DNA of 64,000 nt from positions 81,344,001-81,408,000 of the forward strand of contig OZ231126.1 of NCBI GenBank assembly GCA_965153355.1, read 5' to 3'. The stretch is from Flaccisagitta enflata (Eukaryota > Chaetognatha > Sagittoidea > Aphragmophora). The position numbers and the translations under genes were made by a program. Positions 1-11,832 of this stretch are shown here, in pieces. Numbering within the stretch: the first letter of the stretch is position 1; every line of letters begins with the position of its first letter. The notes under the pieces were generated by a model that had not been told where the DNA came from, made no database searches, and saw only the letters and a program-made list of their open reading frames with translations.

Positions 1-160
1 TAAAAACACACACAGGCACAAAAACACACACACACAAGCATAAAAAACACACACATACACACCTACGAACTCGCGGAATCGCGGAAGGATGGACTGACAG
101 ACGGACCAACGGAAGGAAAAAGTCTCTTATAGAATTGCGTGTCCGCGACTTAAAAATCCG
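1..160 (+). mobile_element. Family 1 hairpin-ended repeat, 5'-truncated copy
   Basis: Contains (CA)-rich sequence, then the GACGGACCAACGG-type tract, then AAGTCTCTTATAGAATTGCG and the terminal arm GTCCGCGACTTAAAA. This is the 3' half of the short family described at 4305-4497. The 5' half with the GGATACACGGC motif is missing or lies outside the window. Confidence 0.55.
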
Positions 161-164
161 ATTG

Positions 165-1365
165 AAATTAAAAGCAGAGTGCGCAAGTTTCACCCAATAG
201 AATTTTTTTTCTCCATTTACTATTTGCTTTAATAAAGACTATTTGCACCCCCGTTTATTCTTCCCTTTTACCTTTCACAAGGGAAGAAATGCACTTATCT
301 CAGTTTTCCAGAATATATTTTAAGCTCTGCCTTCCTTGACAAGCAATGAGATCATCGAAAAATATGCGAGGAAAACCTCGACAAAAAGTAGACACAGAGA
401 GATAAACAAGCGCACCCACAGGTCTTAGACTCGGATTAAAGTTTAGACGAAACCTGCGCCTTAAATCACGTTTCTCGAACCATTTTCAAGGTCTTTCGAA
501 ACCAGTTCAAAAATGGGCCGGCCTAGGTCTATAAAATCGCGCTCGAGTGGCCAGGACCAGTGACGCAGGCACCTAATTCAATCAGTAGGCAGGAGCGTTG
601 ATACAAAGCTGCTTTCTAAGACCCGACAAGCACGAAAAAGCCAAATGTGACACGACAGATTAGATGGACTGTTCAGCCAGTTCTGTGAATTCCCAACTTC
701 AGGCGAACATAAAATCGGATATACAATACCAGCAAAAGCATCAGATGGTCAGCGGTACCCGTGCCCTCCTAAAATAATTTGTCATAGAGCCATAAAGAGA
801 GTAGTAGCCAAATTTGTGACAAATTGGCAGAACTTAGTAGAATTTAGCAGAATTCTGCAAAAGTAGCTAGGAGAGGAAGGGGGGGGGATGAAAAAGGAGA
901 AGGAGAAAATTCCCCATATGTATGAAAGCTTAGGTCATCGAACCCTTTGGGGCCGCTGCCCAAAAACGGAAGTGTGAGAGAGGTGGTCATACGTGAGAAC
1001 GGAGTGGAGTAGAGAAGGAGCAGCACAAATTCAAAGCCGGACACATGGCTGCCTAATCGCGTGTGGGAAGGCAGAGAAAATAATGCGATGGGTCAAGCAA
1101 TGAAGTCCAAGTGTGATCGACAAACGGACCGACAGACTGCGGGTATTAGAGCCACCCGGGGTGCCGATTCAGGGTAGCATTGCTACGCGGCAGGCAAGTC
1201 GCCAGGTGCGGCAGGTGTGGCACTTGGTGGGGAAAACTGATCAAAATTGAAAGATGAGGATGAAAGAAAGGAGGAGAGAAGTCTAGAAGTAGAGAGGAGT
1301 CTAGAAGTATTCTAGATTAAAGAGCAAAATGTAGTGATAACCTTGATAATGTGAAGTTAAACCTG
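165..1365. other. Intergenic; no gene seen, family 2 fragment at 744-965
   Basis: No coding region can be supported here. Positions 744-765 carry the family 2 end motif GGTCAGCGGTACCCG, and 935-965 carry the companion inner motif TTTGGGGCCGCTGCCCAAAA, with a G-rich spacer between them. Around 1155-1210 there is a separate short repeat (GGTAGCATTGCTACGCGGCAG type) that recurs near 2945, 28855, 63250 and 63690. Confidence 0.5.
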
Positions 1366-1371
1366 TTTTTA

Positions 1372-1636
1372 GATGCGTCCGTCAGGAACGCATCTCTATA
1401 AGAGGGTCTGTCCGTCCGTCGGTCGGTCGGTCCGTCCGTCCGTATGTCCGTTACGCAAGTGTGAAAACCGCGTTTCTTGGCTGTTTTTGGCTACGGTGAG
1501 ATCCTACACTGAAACAAATGATCATGGATCAACCAACCAACATGTCCGTCCATCTTTCTCTCCATATATGTCACATGATCAATACACGCAGAGACACGGC
1601 CCGGACGCATCGTTGCCCGGTCGGGCTTGTTACAAT
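1372..1636 (-). mobile_element. Family 1 hairpin-ended repeat, GATGCGTCC subtype
   Basis: Read on the minus strand it starts ACAAGCCCGACCGGGCAACG, contains GATGCGTCC close to this 5' end, has a long GACGGAC tract, and ends CTTATAGAGATGCG...GGACGCATCTAAA. The same subtype occurs at 32046-32350 on the plus strand. The 5' GATGCGTCC motif is the complement of the 3' terminal arm. Confidence 0.65.
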
Positions 1637-1737
1637 AGTAGATAAGTGACATGATTATCAATTAAGCGTCAGAGGGCTAATTTAGTAAGAAAGCAGAAGG
1701 ATTTTAGATGCAAAGAAAGTGCGGCACACAGTCACCC

Positions 1738-2915
1738 AGAGCTTTCAAGACGCCAGTTGACCTGAAATGATCGTCACCAATTTCAGTGGTTTCATGACCC
1801 TGATGGTGCATAGATTACATTTCTAGAAAAAATGAAATCTACTTTGGGGCGCTTTTTAAGATATCTAAAAAAATAGTACTATTTTACTATATTTTTTTCC
1901 ATAACTCTTTGTGATGAATTTTTTTGTTAATTCTGACTGCAGATCTCATCTCAGATAATAGTATCCAGTTCGTTTGATATGTCACACTTTATACTTTTGC
2001 AAAAGAAATACTACCTAAGAAATATGTTTGGCGACACTTTTAATGAAAGATAGCTTAACTTCCCATTGGGATAAGTAAACAAAATTTATAAGTATTTTAA
2101 TCTACGTAAAAAAATCTACAATCAGAGCGCAATCTCGTCTCTGTGCGTCCAACCGTTTAGAAATGCCATATGTTTGAAGGTTATTATGTACTTTCAAAAT
2201 GACAAAAAAAGTAGAATTTATTTTTTCTTCTACCCTTTCATCCTGAAATGCCCTCAAATCTCACTAAAACATCCTAGAAACATGCGGATTGCACCACTGG
2301 TTAGCTCTCGAGCTTTAGTTTTATAATCTCGTGGATTTTTAGTCAGATTTTGGAAGGGGAAAAGCTCAAATTTGCAGCCAAAATGACCAAAATCTACTAT
2401 TGTTACCACAACCATCGCTTAGTTTGTGATAAACAAACCAAACTCGCGGTCCCTTAAGTGGATTGAAGATTATTTTTCTCATTTGTTCTAGTGAGTATGA
2501 ATATAGAAATAACTAAAAACGATCAGATACACAAGTTTTGTGCACATGAGGGGGGAAACATACTGCCAACCCTAAGTGTCGCCAAACTTTTTTCCTAGAT
2601 AGTAAAAAGTTAAATTTAGCTATTTAACATTGTTTTTTATAGCATAGACCAAAAAATAAGCTTTGATTTCTTTTGCAAAAGTATACAGTGTGACATATCA
2701 TTTGAGATCAAATCTGCAGTCAAAATTATCAGAAAAATTTATCACTAAGAGTTAAAAGAAAACATATAGTAAAATAATACTATTTTTTTAGATGTCTTAA
2801 AAAGCGCCCCGAAACAGATTTCATTTTTTCTAGAAATGTGATCTACGCACCATCAGGGTCATGAAACCACTAAAGTTGGTGACGATCATTTCAGGTCAAC
2901 TGGCGTCAAGCTCTT
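1738..2915. mobile_element. Fold-back (MITE-like) element, long inverted arms
   Basis: About 340 bp at 1738-2080 is repeated in inverted orientation at 2560-2915. The outer ends contain GACGCCAGTTGACCTGAAAT on the left and its complement on the right. Further matching blocks include CCTGATGGTG...CATCAGG and GGGGCGCTTTTTAAGA. The roughly 480-bp centre has no coding potential I can support, so this is probably a non-autonomous inverted-repeat element. Confidence 0.75.
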
Positions 2916-3159
2916 GGCGGCTGTGGGCAGCCTTCGTTGGCAAATCCTTGCTACGCGGCAGCCATACAGAATCGGCACCTCGGAGAGCCACATTGCATTG
3001 TATCTCATTCAAATGTTCACGACCAAAACTACCACGTTCACGACCAAAACCAATTTAGCGCTAGCGTCTCTCACGCGCGCGATGGCAGTTTCGTTAGTCA
3101 TGTGGTTACTAGTCCAATCCAATCATGCAGCGAATGATGCACGTCGGTTGAATCCTTAC

Positions 3160-3424
<265 letters not shown>

Positions 3425-3555
3425 TGAGACACAGTGGGCTAAATGAGGAGAAATGTCTCATTACGTCAGAGGGCACTTTTATCCTCAAAATGGAGTAACT
3501 AATTACACCAAACCTAAACCGTTGGTGGCGGGTCCGTTAGAGCGGGGTTCAACTG

Positions 3556-4245
3556 TACCCAAAATTGGATGGGTGAGTATATGAGTGATAAAAAATCTCA
3601 GGATCAAGTCAAAATTCTGGGATTTTACCATCCATCCTGTATTAGACCAAATTTGACCCCAGAAATCGGAATCTGCAGTCAGAAATGGTCTCAGGTCTAT
3701 ATTTCGATCGACTACGGCTACATTTCTCAGGTCAAAATGCTATATAAGGTCAAATTTTCAAAATTGGAAATTTGTTAATCTGATTGCAGATTTAAAATCC
3801 TTGGTAAAAACTATCAAAAGAAAGTGTCTTTCTTTTTTTGAAATTCTGGGTGGAACATTGTCAAAATTAGCGTCAACCGTATAAAATAGAGTAAAATTGC
3901 TCATTTGTCTAAATCTGACCTTATTTTGACTAAAAATGTTAATTTTGACTATGTTCTAATCAAAATTTTGAAAAAAGAAAGACACTTTCTTCACACAGTT
4001 TTTTGCAAGGATTTCAAATCTGCAATCAGATTGACAAATTTCCAATTTTGAAAATTTGACCTTATACAGCATTTTGACCTGAGAATGTAGCCGTAGTCGA
4101 TCGAAATATTGACCTGAGACAATTTTTGACTGCATATTTGGATTCCTGGGGTCAAAATTGGTCTAGTATGGGATGGACAGTAAAATCCCAGAATTTTGAC
4201 GTAATTCTGAGATTTTTTAATATGAGTGAGAGCATATACTATACA
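3556..4245. mobile_element. Fold-back (MITE-like) element
   Basis: The left arm (3556-3850) is found inverted at 3960-4245. Recognisable paired blocks are the GATCGACTACGGCTACAT region and its complement near 4085, the CAATCTGATTGCAGATTT type block, and AAAGAAAGTGTCTTTCTT against AAGAAAGACACTTTCTT. A diverged element with similar internal words lies at 27860-28515, so the two may belong to one family. Confidence 0.75.
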
Positions 4246-4304
4246 GGAATAGGTAACTTTTGAATGTTTTGTTTATTATTAGATTTTCAGTTGATTTGGA
4301 AAAA

Positions 4305-4497
4305 AACAAGGCCGGATACACGGCTGGCCAAGTCGCGTGCGGGTGGGCAGGGGCAGTGATGAAATAGATCAGCTAGGCAGTTGGGCAGGGGCTGTAACCC
4401 CAAAACCGCCCGTAAACGTCGAAAAAGCAAAGTGTCACCGACAGACAGACAGACGGACAGAGTGGGTTGTAGAGTCGCGTGCACGCGACTAAAAACT
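4305..4497 (+). mobile_element. Family 1 hairpin-ended repeat, GTCGCGTGC subtype
   Basis: Reference copy. It begins ACAAGGCCGGATACACGGCT, carries AGTCGCGTGCGGGTGGGCAG about 25 bases in, then a spacer, a GACAGACAGACGGAC tract and GGGTTGTAGAGTCGCG. It ends in the perfect palindrome GTCGCGTGCACGCGAC followed by TAAAAA. No coding sequence. Flanks are A-rich on the left and A/T-rich on the right. Confidence 0.75.
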
Positions 4498-4555
4498 TTT
4501 TTCTCAAAGTTTTTTTGTAAGATACTTTTTGTTGCACATTTCATAGAAAAGCATG

Positions 4556-4598
4556 GAAAGAGAGAGAAAGAGAAAGATAGAGAGAAAGATAGAGAGAA

Positions 4599-4668
<70 letters not shown>
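4556..4668. repeat. (GA)n / AAAGAGAG microsatellite
   Basis: Purine-only tract following the family 1 copy. No coding meaning. Confidence 0.95.
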
Positions 4669-4922
4669 GGTGGCGATTTTAGTGTGAAATTACTAATCGT
4701 GAAGAGGTAAGAAAAGAGGGCAGAGGTTAAAAAAAATCGGGTCAGCGGCAGATTGACGACCATGAGTCTTTTATAAAATTTTGATGAAAAACCACATTTA
4801 CGATTTTGAATGTATATGTAGTTGAGCCTTACAAACACAGGGTTGGTACTTGGGAATAGGGAAAGAAATCAAAGCTAAAGGGTAGGAAAATCGGAAAAGA
4901 TAATTCAGGAAAAAATGTTTGA

Positions 4923-5692
4923 CAGTCGCAAAAGCGTATGGTCAGCGGTACCCGTTGCCCCTATTTGAGTGTGAGAGTTGGTTAAAGGGGCCGATGACTA
5001 ATGCTGTATTTATTGTTTTCAGAAATTTTGACTTCAAGGCTGGGATTTGGGCCAGGGGGGTAGGAATTTGGTCTCAAGGCTGAGATTTCGGTTTCATCGT
5101 AAGGGGGTACAGAGAAAGCTGGGGTTTGGGCCTGGAGGCTGAGATTTGGGTCTCGAGGCTAAGATGTGGGTCTTGAGGCTGGGATTTGAACCTGGAAGCT
5201 GGGATTTTGGTTTTGTGCTGGGATTTTGGCTTCAAGGCTAAGAAATGGGCCTGGAGGCTGGGGTTTTGGTCTGGTGGCTGTGATTTGGGTCTTGAGGCTG
5301 TGATTTGAGGCTGTGATTTGGGCCTCAATGATTTAGGGCACTAAGCTAGGATTTTGACCTCAAGGCTGGGATTAGGGCCTCAAAGCTGGGGTTTGGGCTC
5401 CAAGGCTGGGATTTGAGCCTTGAGGCTGCGATTTAGGTTAAGAAAGGTGGGGTACGAAGGAGAACAAGGCCGGATACAAGGCTACCGCGGGTGGGCAGGG
5501 TCAATATTTGAGGTCACCAGCTCATTCGGGCAGGAGCAGTGAGGTCAAATAAATAAAATCATAAAAAAAAGTAACGTGTGACCGACCGACCGACTGACCA
5601 ACGGACAATGCGGGTTGTAGAGTCGCGTGCACGCGACTAAAAACTTTCTGCATATGTCATAGATCATCGGCCCCTTTGAGGCCACTGCCCAA
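4923..5692. mobile_element. Family 2 palindromic-end element with roughly 20-bp minisatellite, invaded by family 1
   Basis: The left end reads AGTCGCAAAAGCGTATGGTC followed by the GCGGTACCCGTTGCCCC motif. The interior (5030-5450) is an imperfect tandem array of AAGGCTGGGATTTGGGCCTG-like units. The right inner motif ATCGGCCCCTTTGAGGCCAC lies at 5662-5690. A family 1 copy (5464-5645) sits between array and right end, giving a nested order of insertion. Confidence 0.6.
5464..5645 (+). mobile_element. Family 1 hairpin-ended repeat, GTCGCGTGC subtype
   Basis: Starts ACAAGGCCGGATACAAGGCT and ends GAGTCGCGTGCACGCGACTA followed by AAAA. The 5' subterminal motif is partly eroded (ACCGCGGGTGGGCAG). 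Confidence 0.7.
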
Positions 5693-5724
5693 CTATAAGA
5701 TATTTCATCACTAAATCACGTTTA

Positions 5725-6085
5725 CACTGTTAATTAGGGTGACTGAAAATATAGTAAAACTCGAATCTTGTCTTCCTCGCGGGAGAAATGTGACCATTTC
5801 CATCATAAATTAACTCTAAAATCTGGTGATGATCTGATAAAGTTTACTCATGACCACCAACCCCATTGTATCCCATAGAGAATGTATAGAAAAGGGCTTG
5901 GCTATTCAAGTTCCCTATCTTTTTTAATGGGAAAGTGGGTGGGGTGGCCGTCATGAGATAACTTTATCTGATCCTCACCAGATTTTAGAATCATTATCTA
6001 TGTTGGAAATGGTCACATTTCACCCGCGAGGAAGACGAGATTCGAGGTTTACCATATTTTCAGTCACTCTACTGTTAATTCACTA
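5725..6085. mobile_element. Fold-back (MITE-like) element
   Basis: Inverted arms of about 150 bp. Paired blocks include AAATGTGACCATTTCC against GGAAATGGTCACATTT, and AAAATCTGGTGATGATC against GATCCTCACCAGATTTT. An open frame starting at 6000 lies in and beyond the right arm and is not supported as a gene. Confidence 0.7.
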
Positions 6086-6364
6086 TTACTCCTTATCGAT
6101 GCTGCATAGGGGGAAACATCAACCAGGTCGCAGTAGACCAGCGTTAATTATCGGGAAAAAAGTTGTAGTCAGTCTTCGACTTTTTGACATATTTGAAAGA
6201 AATAGGGTTGTGAATCTCCACCAACCGATTGCATCCTCGGACAAAATTGATAAGGTTATATACAAATAAGGTTATATACAAATATTTTTCAAGCTATGAT
6301 TTTTTAAAGATTTATTTACGAAAAATTCGAACAAAATTTTTTTCAATTTTGTATGGTTTTGTGT

Positions 6365-7165
6365 AGGATCAATAAATGAGTGTATTTATGTTTACTTGAG
6401 CATGCAAATACAAAAAAACATGTTTATGAGCACAGCTGCTCATCTGTGAGGGCGTTTTTGAGCATTTTAGCTCATTTAGCTCACTTAGCTCAGTCTATTC
6501 TTTCTGATTTCAAATACGATAAATGAATAAATATTTTCATACTTGTTTAATCAAGCAAATAAAAAAACATGTCAATAAGCAGAGCTGCTCATCTGTGAGG
6601 GCGTTTTTAAGTATTCTAGGTCATTTAGCTAGCATTTTTTCTCTGATTTTAAATAGGATGAATAGATTAATGTTTTGATTTAAGAATGCATATACACTCA
6701 TTTGTTTTTATAAGAACATATAATTCTTCTGAGGCTCAGTGTTCTAATTTTTAAGTTAATTTGAGGCTCAAATTGTTCTTACAGTGTTCTTATTTTTCTA
6801 ATTGCCAGCCAGGGCTTAATTGTCTTACCCTCAGGTGATTTCTTGAATTTTGGTTAATTAGGATATTGATCCACCTGTCATTGAAGGGATTATTCTTAGC
6901 AGCGACGAATGAGGTTCCGATGTTCTTAATTTCCCTCAGATTTGAGGCTAACGATGTTCTTACGATTGTTCTTATTTTCTTCCTTATCGGAGCCTCAATG
7001 TTCTTCTAAACAAGGTTCTTAGTCAAACATATGAGTGTACAAGAAAGCATGTCAGTGAGCAAAGCTGGTTATCTGGTTGAATTATTTTGAATATCTAAGC
7101 TCATCTAGCTCATTTGGCTCAGTCCTATTTTTCTCTGATTTTCAATGCAATCAATACAAACAATT
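6365..7165. repeat. Roughly 150-bp direct repeats, third unit split by a MITE
   Basis: Related units at about 6365-6500, 6525-6660 and 7045-7165 share words such as GAGCACAGCTGCTCATCTGT, GTGAGGGCGTTTTT and AGCTCATTTAGCTC. The third unit is split from its upstream part by the inverted-repeat element at 6692-7039. Confidence 0.6.
6692..7039. mobile_element. MITE with GTTCTTATAAAAA-type inverted ends
   Basis: Ends are TACACTCATTTGTTTTTATA and the complement-like ...TTAGTCAAACATATGAGTGTA. The interior is rich in GAGGCTCA/TGAGCCTC and GTTCTTA words. Elements at 14217-14638 and 36826-37315 share this organisation with different outermost bases. Confidence 0.65.
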
Positions 7166-7169
7166 GCTT

Positions 7170-7568
7170 TTGATTTGATCTTACAAATAGAAAAAATTTA
7201 AATGACTGAAGATAAAAACATGGTGAAAAATGACAATGCTTACGACTTTTTTCCTCACGGCGACAGCCGCCATTACTGGTAAAGAAGAAACCGACGTACA
7301 CCAAATCTTAACACTACTGGCTTCTTCACATAAGAATAAACATATTTCACAGATGCGAGAACGATTTTAAAAGTTAAACCGCAGGAATGAAAAATCGGGA
7401 AAAAAGATCTGAAAGGATTGGCGTTCCAAAGACATGACTATGGTCCTATTTGTTTTTCTTTGAATCTTTTTTTTTCGCAAGGATGGTTTGGTTGACGTGT
7501 GGATGCTCAGCATTTCGCTGAGGATCAACCACTGGCTTACCAAACCAACATCGAGCGAAGAAGTGAGA

Positions 7569-7626
<58 letters not shown>

Positions 7627-8580
7627 TCGATCATACAATCGTGTTCGGACCATGATAAAGGAGCCGGAGCTATGCCACACTGACATAAAAAGATGAGAAG
7701 AGATGAAAAAAACAATTTCATTGGTTTCATGTACTTGGTGCATCTGAGGTCAAATGATTCCGTAAGACGGATGGTGTGCATCTGGCGACTCAGCAGCTAC
7801 AATATGTACAAACAAGGCCAGATACTGGCCTGCTTTACTTTTGCCGTTGGCCAATGGTGATGCCACACAAGTACCACGCGAATAAAAAAAAAGACGCACC
7901 TGCTCATTTATTGATAGAACAGATAGAGAACATTGTTTAAAACAATTTTTCGTTGATGTTATTTTGGAGATGTTTGAATTTTCTTTCAATCTAGACCAAT
8001 CCCAGGTCTGTATCTCAAACCGTTTAAAAGTTGCAGCCAGTTAAAGACAACAACTATTTTGTGCATAAGACAAAATGCAAAATCATTAAAGAAAAAGCCT
8101 AAAAATTGCAGTCCCCGACTGGGGACTGCAATTATTGAAGCTTTCTCGTCGCGTTAACGCGACTCGAGAAGATACACGACAAAAAAAAATCGCTACACTT
8201 ATGCAAACTATTTTTTAGGCAAAACTTTAAAAAAATCATAAAACCTGTAAAAATAGACCAATTGAGCTGATTTTTTTCTCTAAAAAATCATATGAAATTT
8301 TTTACTCGATCTATCAAGAAAGGTTAAAACTTTGAAAAAATGAAGTCTCGATGAGATCAAGTCAGAAGTTGAAGTTTGAGACGCAAACATTTTCACTCAA
8401 TAGAGCAACCTTAATTTAGTCTAAATCTTAAATGTTTTATGATACAAATGAAATAAGGATACTTAAAATCTTTCCTCAAGTATAGGTCGTCATGGCTCCC
8501 ATCGTAGTACGATGGGCCATCCTACTGTACATAGAATTGTATAATTTAGACTTAAGCAACAGAATGGTGTTAATAAATCA
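7170..8580. other. Intergenic; no gene seen
   Basis: Apart from the (GA)n at 7571-7623 and a short repeat at 7236-7290 (TACGACTTTTTTCCTCACGG, recurring near 27385; its later part also near 55015), I see no coding or RNA gene. A short palindromic stretch at 8110-8165 (GTCCCCGACTGGGGAC, GTCGCGTTAACGCGAC) resembles family 1 hairpins. Confidence 0.45.
7571..7623. repeat. (GA)n microsatellite
   Basis: Uninterrupted GA dinucleotide tract. Confidence 0.95.
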
Positions 8581-8589
8581 AATAGACTT

Positions 8590-8776
8590 AAGCAACTAGA
8601 TGTTGTAAATTAAGTTACTGAAGTGACTGGAAACTGACCCAAATGACTTCGATATGACTTAATATGAGTCATTGAGACTCTTAAATCACTAAAAAGACTA
8701 TTCTGATAACGTTACCGATCAACCGACTGACCGACCTACATACCAACTTCTGGAGTCGCATTCACGCGACTTAAAG
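8590..8776 (+). mobile_element. Family 1-like repeat, diverged
   Basis: AATGACTT-type short repeats lead into GATCAACCGACTGACCGACC and end GAGTCGCATTCACGCGACTT. The arrangement matches the 3' part of the long copy at 33028-33945. Confidence 0.5.
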
Positions 8777-9708
8777 ATTAACAATGGCTAGACTAACTTT
8801 AATCTCAGCTAATTTCTCAGTTCAACGGCCCACCGACCGATAACCAATCTTGAACAACGGACAAAATCTAATTTTGGATCATTAATTGCAATTTTTATGT
8901 CCCCGATAATGTTTTTATGAACGGACTGTGATAACGTTAGTGAGTGCAGGCAATTTAACCATTGAAGCCAAGAAGTTGGTCCAATCAACCATGCAACCAC
9001 GTGCATTGCTGCATTACCATCATAACTTGCCACATGTTTGAAAGATCCCCCCCCTGCCTTTGATTTTCTTCCTCGCGACGCGTCGCGTTACAAAATCTAT
9101 GATTTTCTTCCCCACAAAGCAATAAAACAGTACAATATTAGTTTAAATAGTGTTAAAATGAGTTGTAGTGATCAGATACTACCATTTGGAACTATCAAAT
9201 GTATCAAATCTTCAAAAAATTTGTATGCTTATGTTGTGATTGTCTGTGTGTGATGGGGGTCGTGGATGGGGGTTGTGCGCTGCGTCATTTGTTTCCATCA
9301 GTTCTTACTAGCCCGGTTTCAAACTTTCAAACCGTCTTCATTTGAACTTCCGCGTTTGGCGAATGGGCAATTCTTGTGTTAGGTTCTTTTTTTTCTTAAT
9401 GAAGACGTTGTACCCATTGAACAGTTTCATTGAAGTTGAAGTTATATCATTGTTCGGAGAAATGGAGTTGAAATGAAACAAATAGAACTTCTCTGAAGAC
9501 TAAAGGACAGCGGAAGGTCTAGTGTGATTGATAAGTTTTCTGGTGGACATTTGTAAATAGAACTGTTCCCCTAAATCTACCAAGAAGTTATAAAGTCGAT
9601 TCTGCCCGTTTTACCCATCTGGTCAGTTTATTAGTGTCTGCACAGGAGGAATTACAACAAACATATCTGAATAGTGAAATTATCAATGTAGTAAAAAATG
9701 CATAATAG

Positions 9709-10041
9709 GATGTAGATATTCCACACCGAGAACGGCGTTTGAGTGTGTACAGCAAAGATAAGTTTGTGACACTTTTGACATACGGTTATGTAGTGACAGG
9801 GATTCAAAAGATGCAAGGAATCTCGGTCCAACTGACTGCCGGGTCGGTGAGTGAGCGACTCAAGATGGATCTTGGCGAAAAATATAAAAAAGACAAATGC
9901 GAAGTAATCACGGTTTGCGAAGATAAATCATTCAGGAACGAAAAAAAAACCACATTTATCCACAATTCTGTCAGATGGTCAACTTCATTTCATCCCATCA
10001 CACATGGATATGAATTTCAATTTTCCAACGTGAAATTTTAA
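9709..10041 (+). CDS. Unassigned ORF, possible exon or transposon remnant
   Basis: An open frame of about 110 codons begins after a possible splice acceptor (AATAG at 9704-9708) and ends with a TAA at 10039-10041. The predicted peptide is mixed in composition, not low-complexity, with a hydrophobic stretch (FVTLLTYGYVVTGI) followed by a charged part. I recognise no family. It could be the last exon of a gene to the left or a decayed element fragment. The nearby ORF at 10092-10313 may be related. Confidence 0.25.
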   Translation, partial: DVDIPHRERRLSVYSKDKFVTLLTYGYVVTGIQKMQGISVQLTAGSVSERLKMDLGEKYKKDKCEVITVCEDKSFRNEKKTTFIHNSVRWSTSFHPITHGYEFQFSNVKF

Positions 10042-10091
10042 GAGGAAAAGTAAGGATATATAAACAAGGCCGCATTCACTTTTGAGACAGC

Positions 10092-10313
10092 TCAGATGCT
10101 ACAGATGCGGATTCCGTCATTCTGAAATTGCGACCATGGCAAGCTGCTTCTGATTTTCGTTTAAAAAGAAAAAGAATATCCACAGTTAGGACTACTTATA
10201 GAAGAAATATTGCTTCTTTCATCTTGTCCAGAGACTTGATAAGAGGCAAGTTTGGCGATGATCCAATTTATGTTCCGCACGTGTTACTCGTTAAAACCCC
10301 GTGGAGCGATTAA
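10092..10313 (+). CDS. Unassigned ORF, possible element fragment
   Basis: Open frame of about 73 codons ending in TAA at 10311-10313, with a basic middle part (FRLKRKRISTVRTTYRR). It lacks a convincing start and I recognise no domain. It is kept only because its composition is not repeat-like. Confidence 0.2.
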   Translation, partial: SDATDADSVILKLRPWQAASDFRLKRKRISTVRTTYRRNIASFILSRDLIRGKFGDDPIYVPHVLLVKTPWSD

Positions 10314-10687
10314 CCCGCGCGCCGATGTAGAGTAAAATCAGGGAAAATTATTCGGTCGCTACTTAATGCTAGATTTTCATTCAGTTCATACAAATATTTA
10401 AATCACTAGGAGAACTCGATCAGAACCCGTCATTACTGACGTCTATATCAAAACCCGTCAGTTTGATTACATTAGTCAATAAACCGGGGGTATATTTGTT
10501 CCGACTTCATAGCCTTTTTATGTCAGTCTTATCATATAATAAACCGAATCATAATTTAGTTAGTCCGAGCGAGTCTCCATTCATAACGCGTAGAATATGG
10601 AAAAAGCGATAAATTATAATTTAAATCATTAATTTTAAAAATTACGGCTTCAACGCTGGGTAAAAGCCCCAAATGTTAAAAAACGAC

Positions 10688-10718
<31 letters not shown>

Positions 10719-10763
10719 CTTCGGCAAGATCCATCTTGTTCCTCTCAAGAGACAGATATTTTT

Positions 10764-10952
10764 AGTTGCGGACACGCAAATCTATATGAGGCTTTGTCCG
10801 TTCGTTGGTCCGTCCATCCGTTGGTCCGTCTGTCAGCACGAGTCGAAAAGTGGGAAAAATAAGCATTTTTAGTGGCGAACAGTTGTATTTCCGCCCCTGC
10901 CCAGTGCCCACCCATCCGCAACTGGTGGCCGTGTATCCGGCCTTGTTTTCTT
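10764..10952 (-). mobile_element. Family 1 hairpin-ended repeat, GTTGCGGAC subtype
   Basis: On the minus strand it starts AAAACAAGGCCGGATACACG, has AGTTGCGGATGGGTGGGC near the 5' end and ends TTGCGTGTCCGCAACTAAAA. Both the 5' motif and the 3' arm carry GTTGCGGA instead of GTCGCGTG. Confidence 0.7.
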
Positions 10953-11039
10953 CCTCATCTCTCTCTCTGGCTGGCATTCAGACATACATTCGGGTGTCGA
11001 TCCGGCCAAATATAACTTTAGAAAGGAAGCGGGAAGCGT

Positions 11040-11705
11040 AGATAGAGTATAAAAAGGAAAAGTTTTTCTTTTCTAAATTCGAAATCTGAAAAACTCAACA
11101 GGAGATTTGAGGAGAGCTCCATCGTGCACACACGAAATCTGACGGAGGAGTAAAAATGTTTTTAAATTTCGCGAAAAAAGACAGGCGTTTTTAGGGGGAT
11201 TCTTTTCTCTTGCGCCCGATTAAAAACTAAGTCCCGAAGAAATCCTCGACGATTCACTTTCCAACGTCTTCTTTCTTTATATCTCTTTCTCGCTTTCTCT
11301 TTCTTTCTTTTATCTTCTTTTCTTTTCATCTCGGGTTCTTCTTCTTCTTGCTGTTTGGCTCGTCTTTCTTTGGTTAACTTCCAGATGTAGAATTAGAATT
11401 CGTTTTTCTTCGTCAGAAACTCGGGGAAAAAACTCTTCCACGGCTTTTAAGGCGCTTGCTAAGCTACTATAATAAGCCAGTTTTCGGTCTGTCCGTCCGT
11501 CAAGTCTATCAGCGTATCCGTCTATCTCTCACAGTTGTTTGAAGGTTTTTATCTGTATTTTTGTGTTTTTTTTTGGGGTGGTTTTGTGTTTTGTAGTTTT
11601 GTGTTTATTTTTATGGTTTTTCTGTGTATGTGTTTGAACTTTTTTATTTTTTTTTGTTCTTAAGTAATGTTGTCCAACTCATACATTTTGAACATGGTTA
11701 AGTGA
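11040..11705. other. Intergenic; no gene seen
   Basis: T-rich and pyrimidine-rich sequence (CTTTCT tract at 11270-11340, TTTTGTGTTTT runs at 11550-11660). Nothing coding supported. Confidence 0.45.
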
Positions 11706-11706
11706 A

Positions 11707-11832
11707 AAACAAGGACGGATACACGGCTGCCTTAATCGCGTGCGGGTGGGCAGGGGCGGCGAAAAAAAACAAAGTGACGGACCGACCGACGGACAGAGCA
11801 GGTTGTAGAGTCGCGTGCACGCGACTAAAAAC
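11707..11832 (+). mobile_element. Family 1 hairpin-ended repeat, GTCGCGTGC subtype, short
   Basis: Compact copy of about 125 bp: ACAAGGACGGATACACGGCT, ATCGCGTGCGGGTGGGCAGG, GACGGACCGACCGACGGAC, then GTCGCGTGCACGCGACTAAA. It is close to the minimal element. Confidence 0.75.

Noticed and set aside
1155-1215. tRNA or tRNA-derived SINE from the GGTAGCATTGCTACGCGGCAG repeat
   Set aside because: No complete cloverleaf or A/B box pair that I can fold; left as a short dispersed repeat.
4305-4497. Family 1 as a standard Helitron
   Set aside because: The terminal hairpin abuts the end instead of lying about 10 bases inside a CTRR terminus, no 5'-TC start is seen, and insertion is into A-runs; only a loose analogy is kept.
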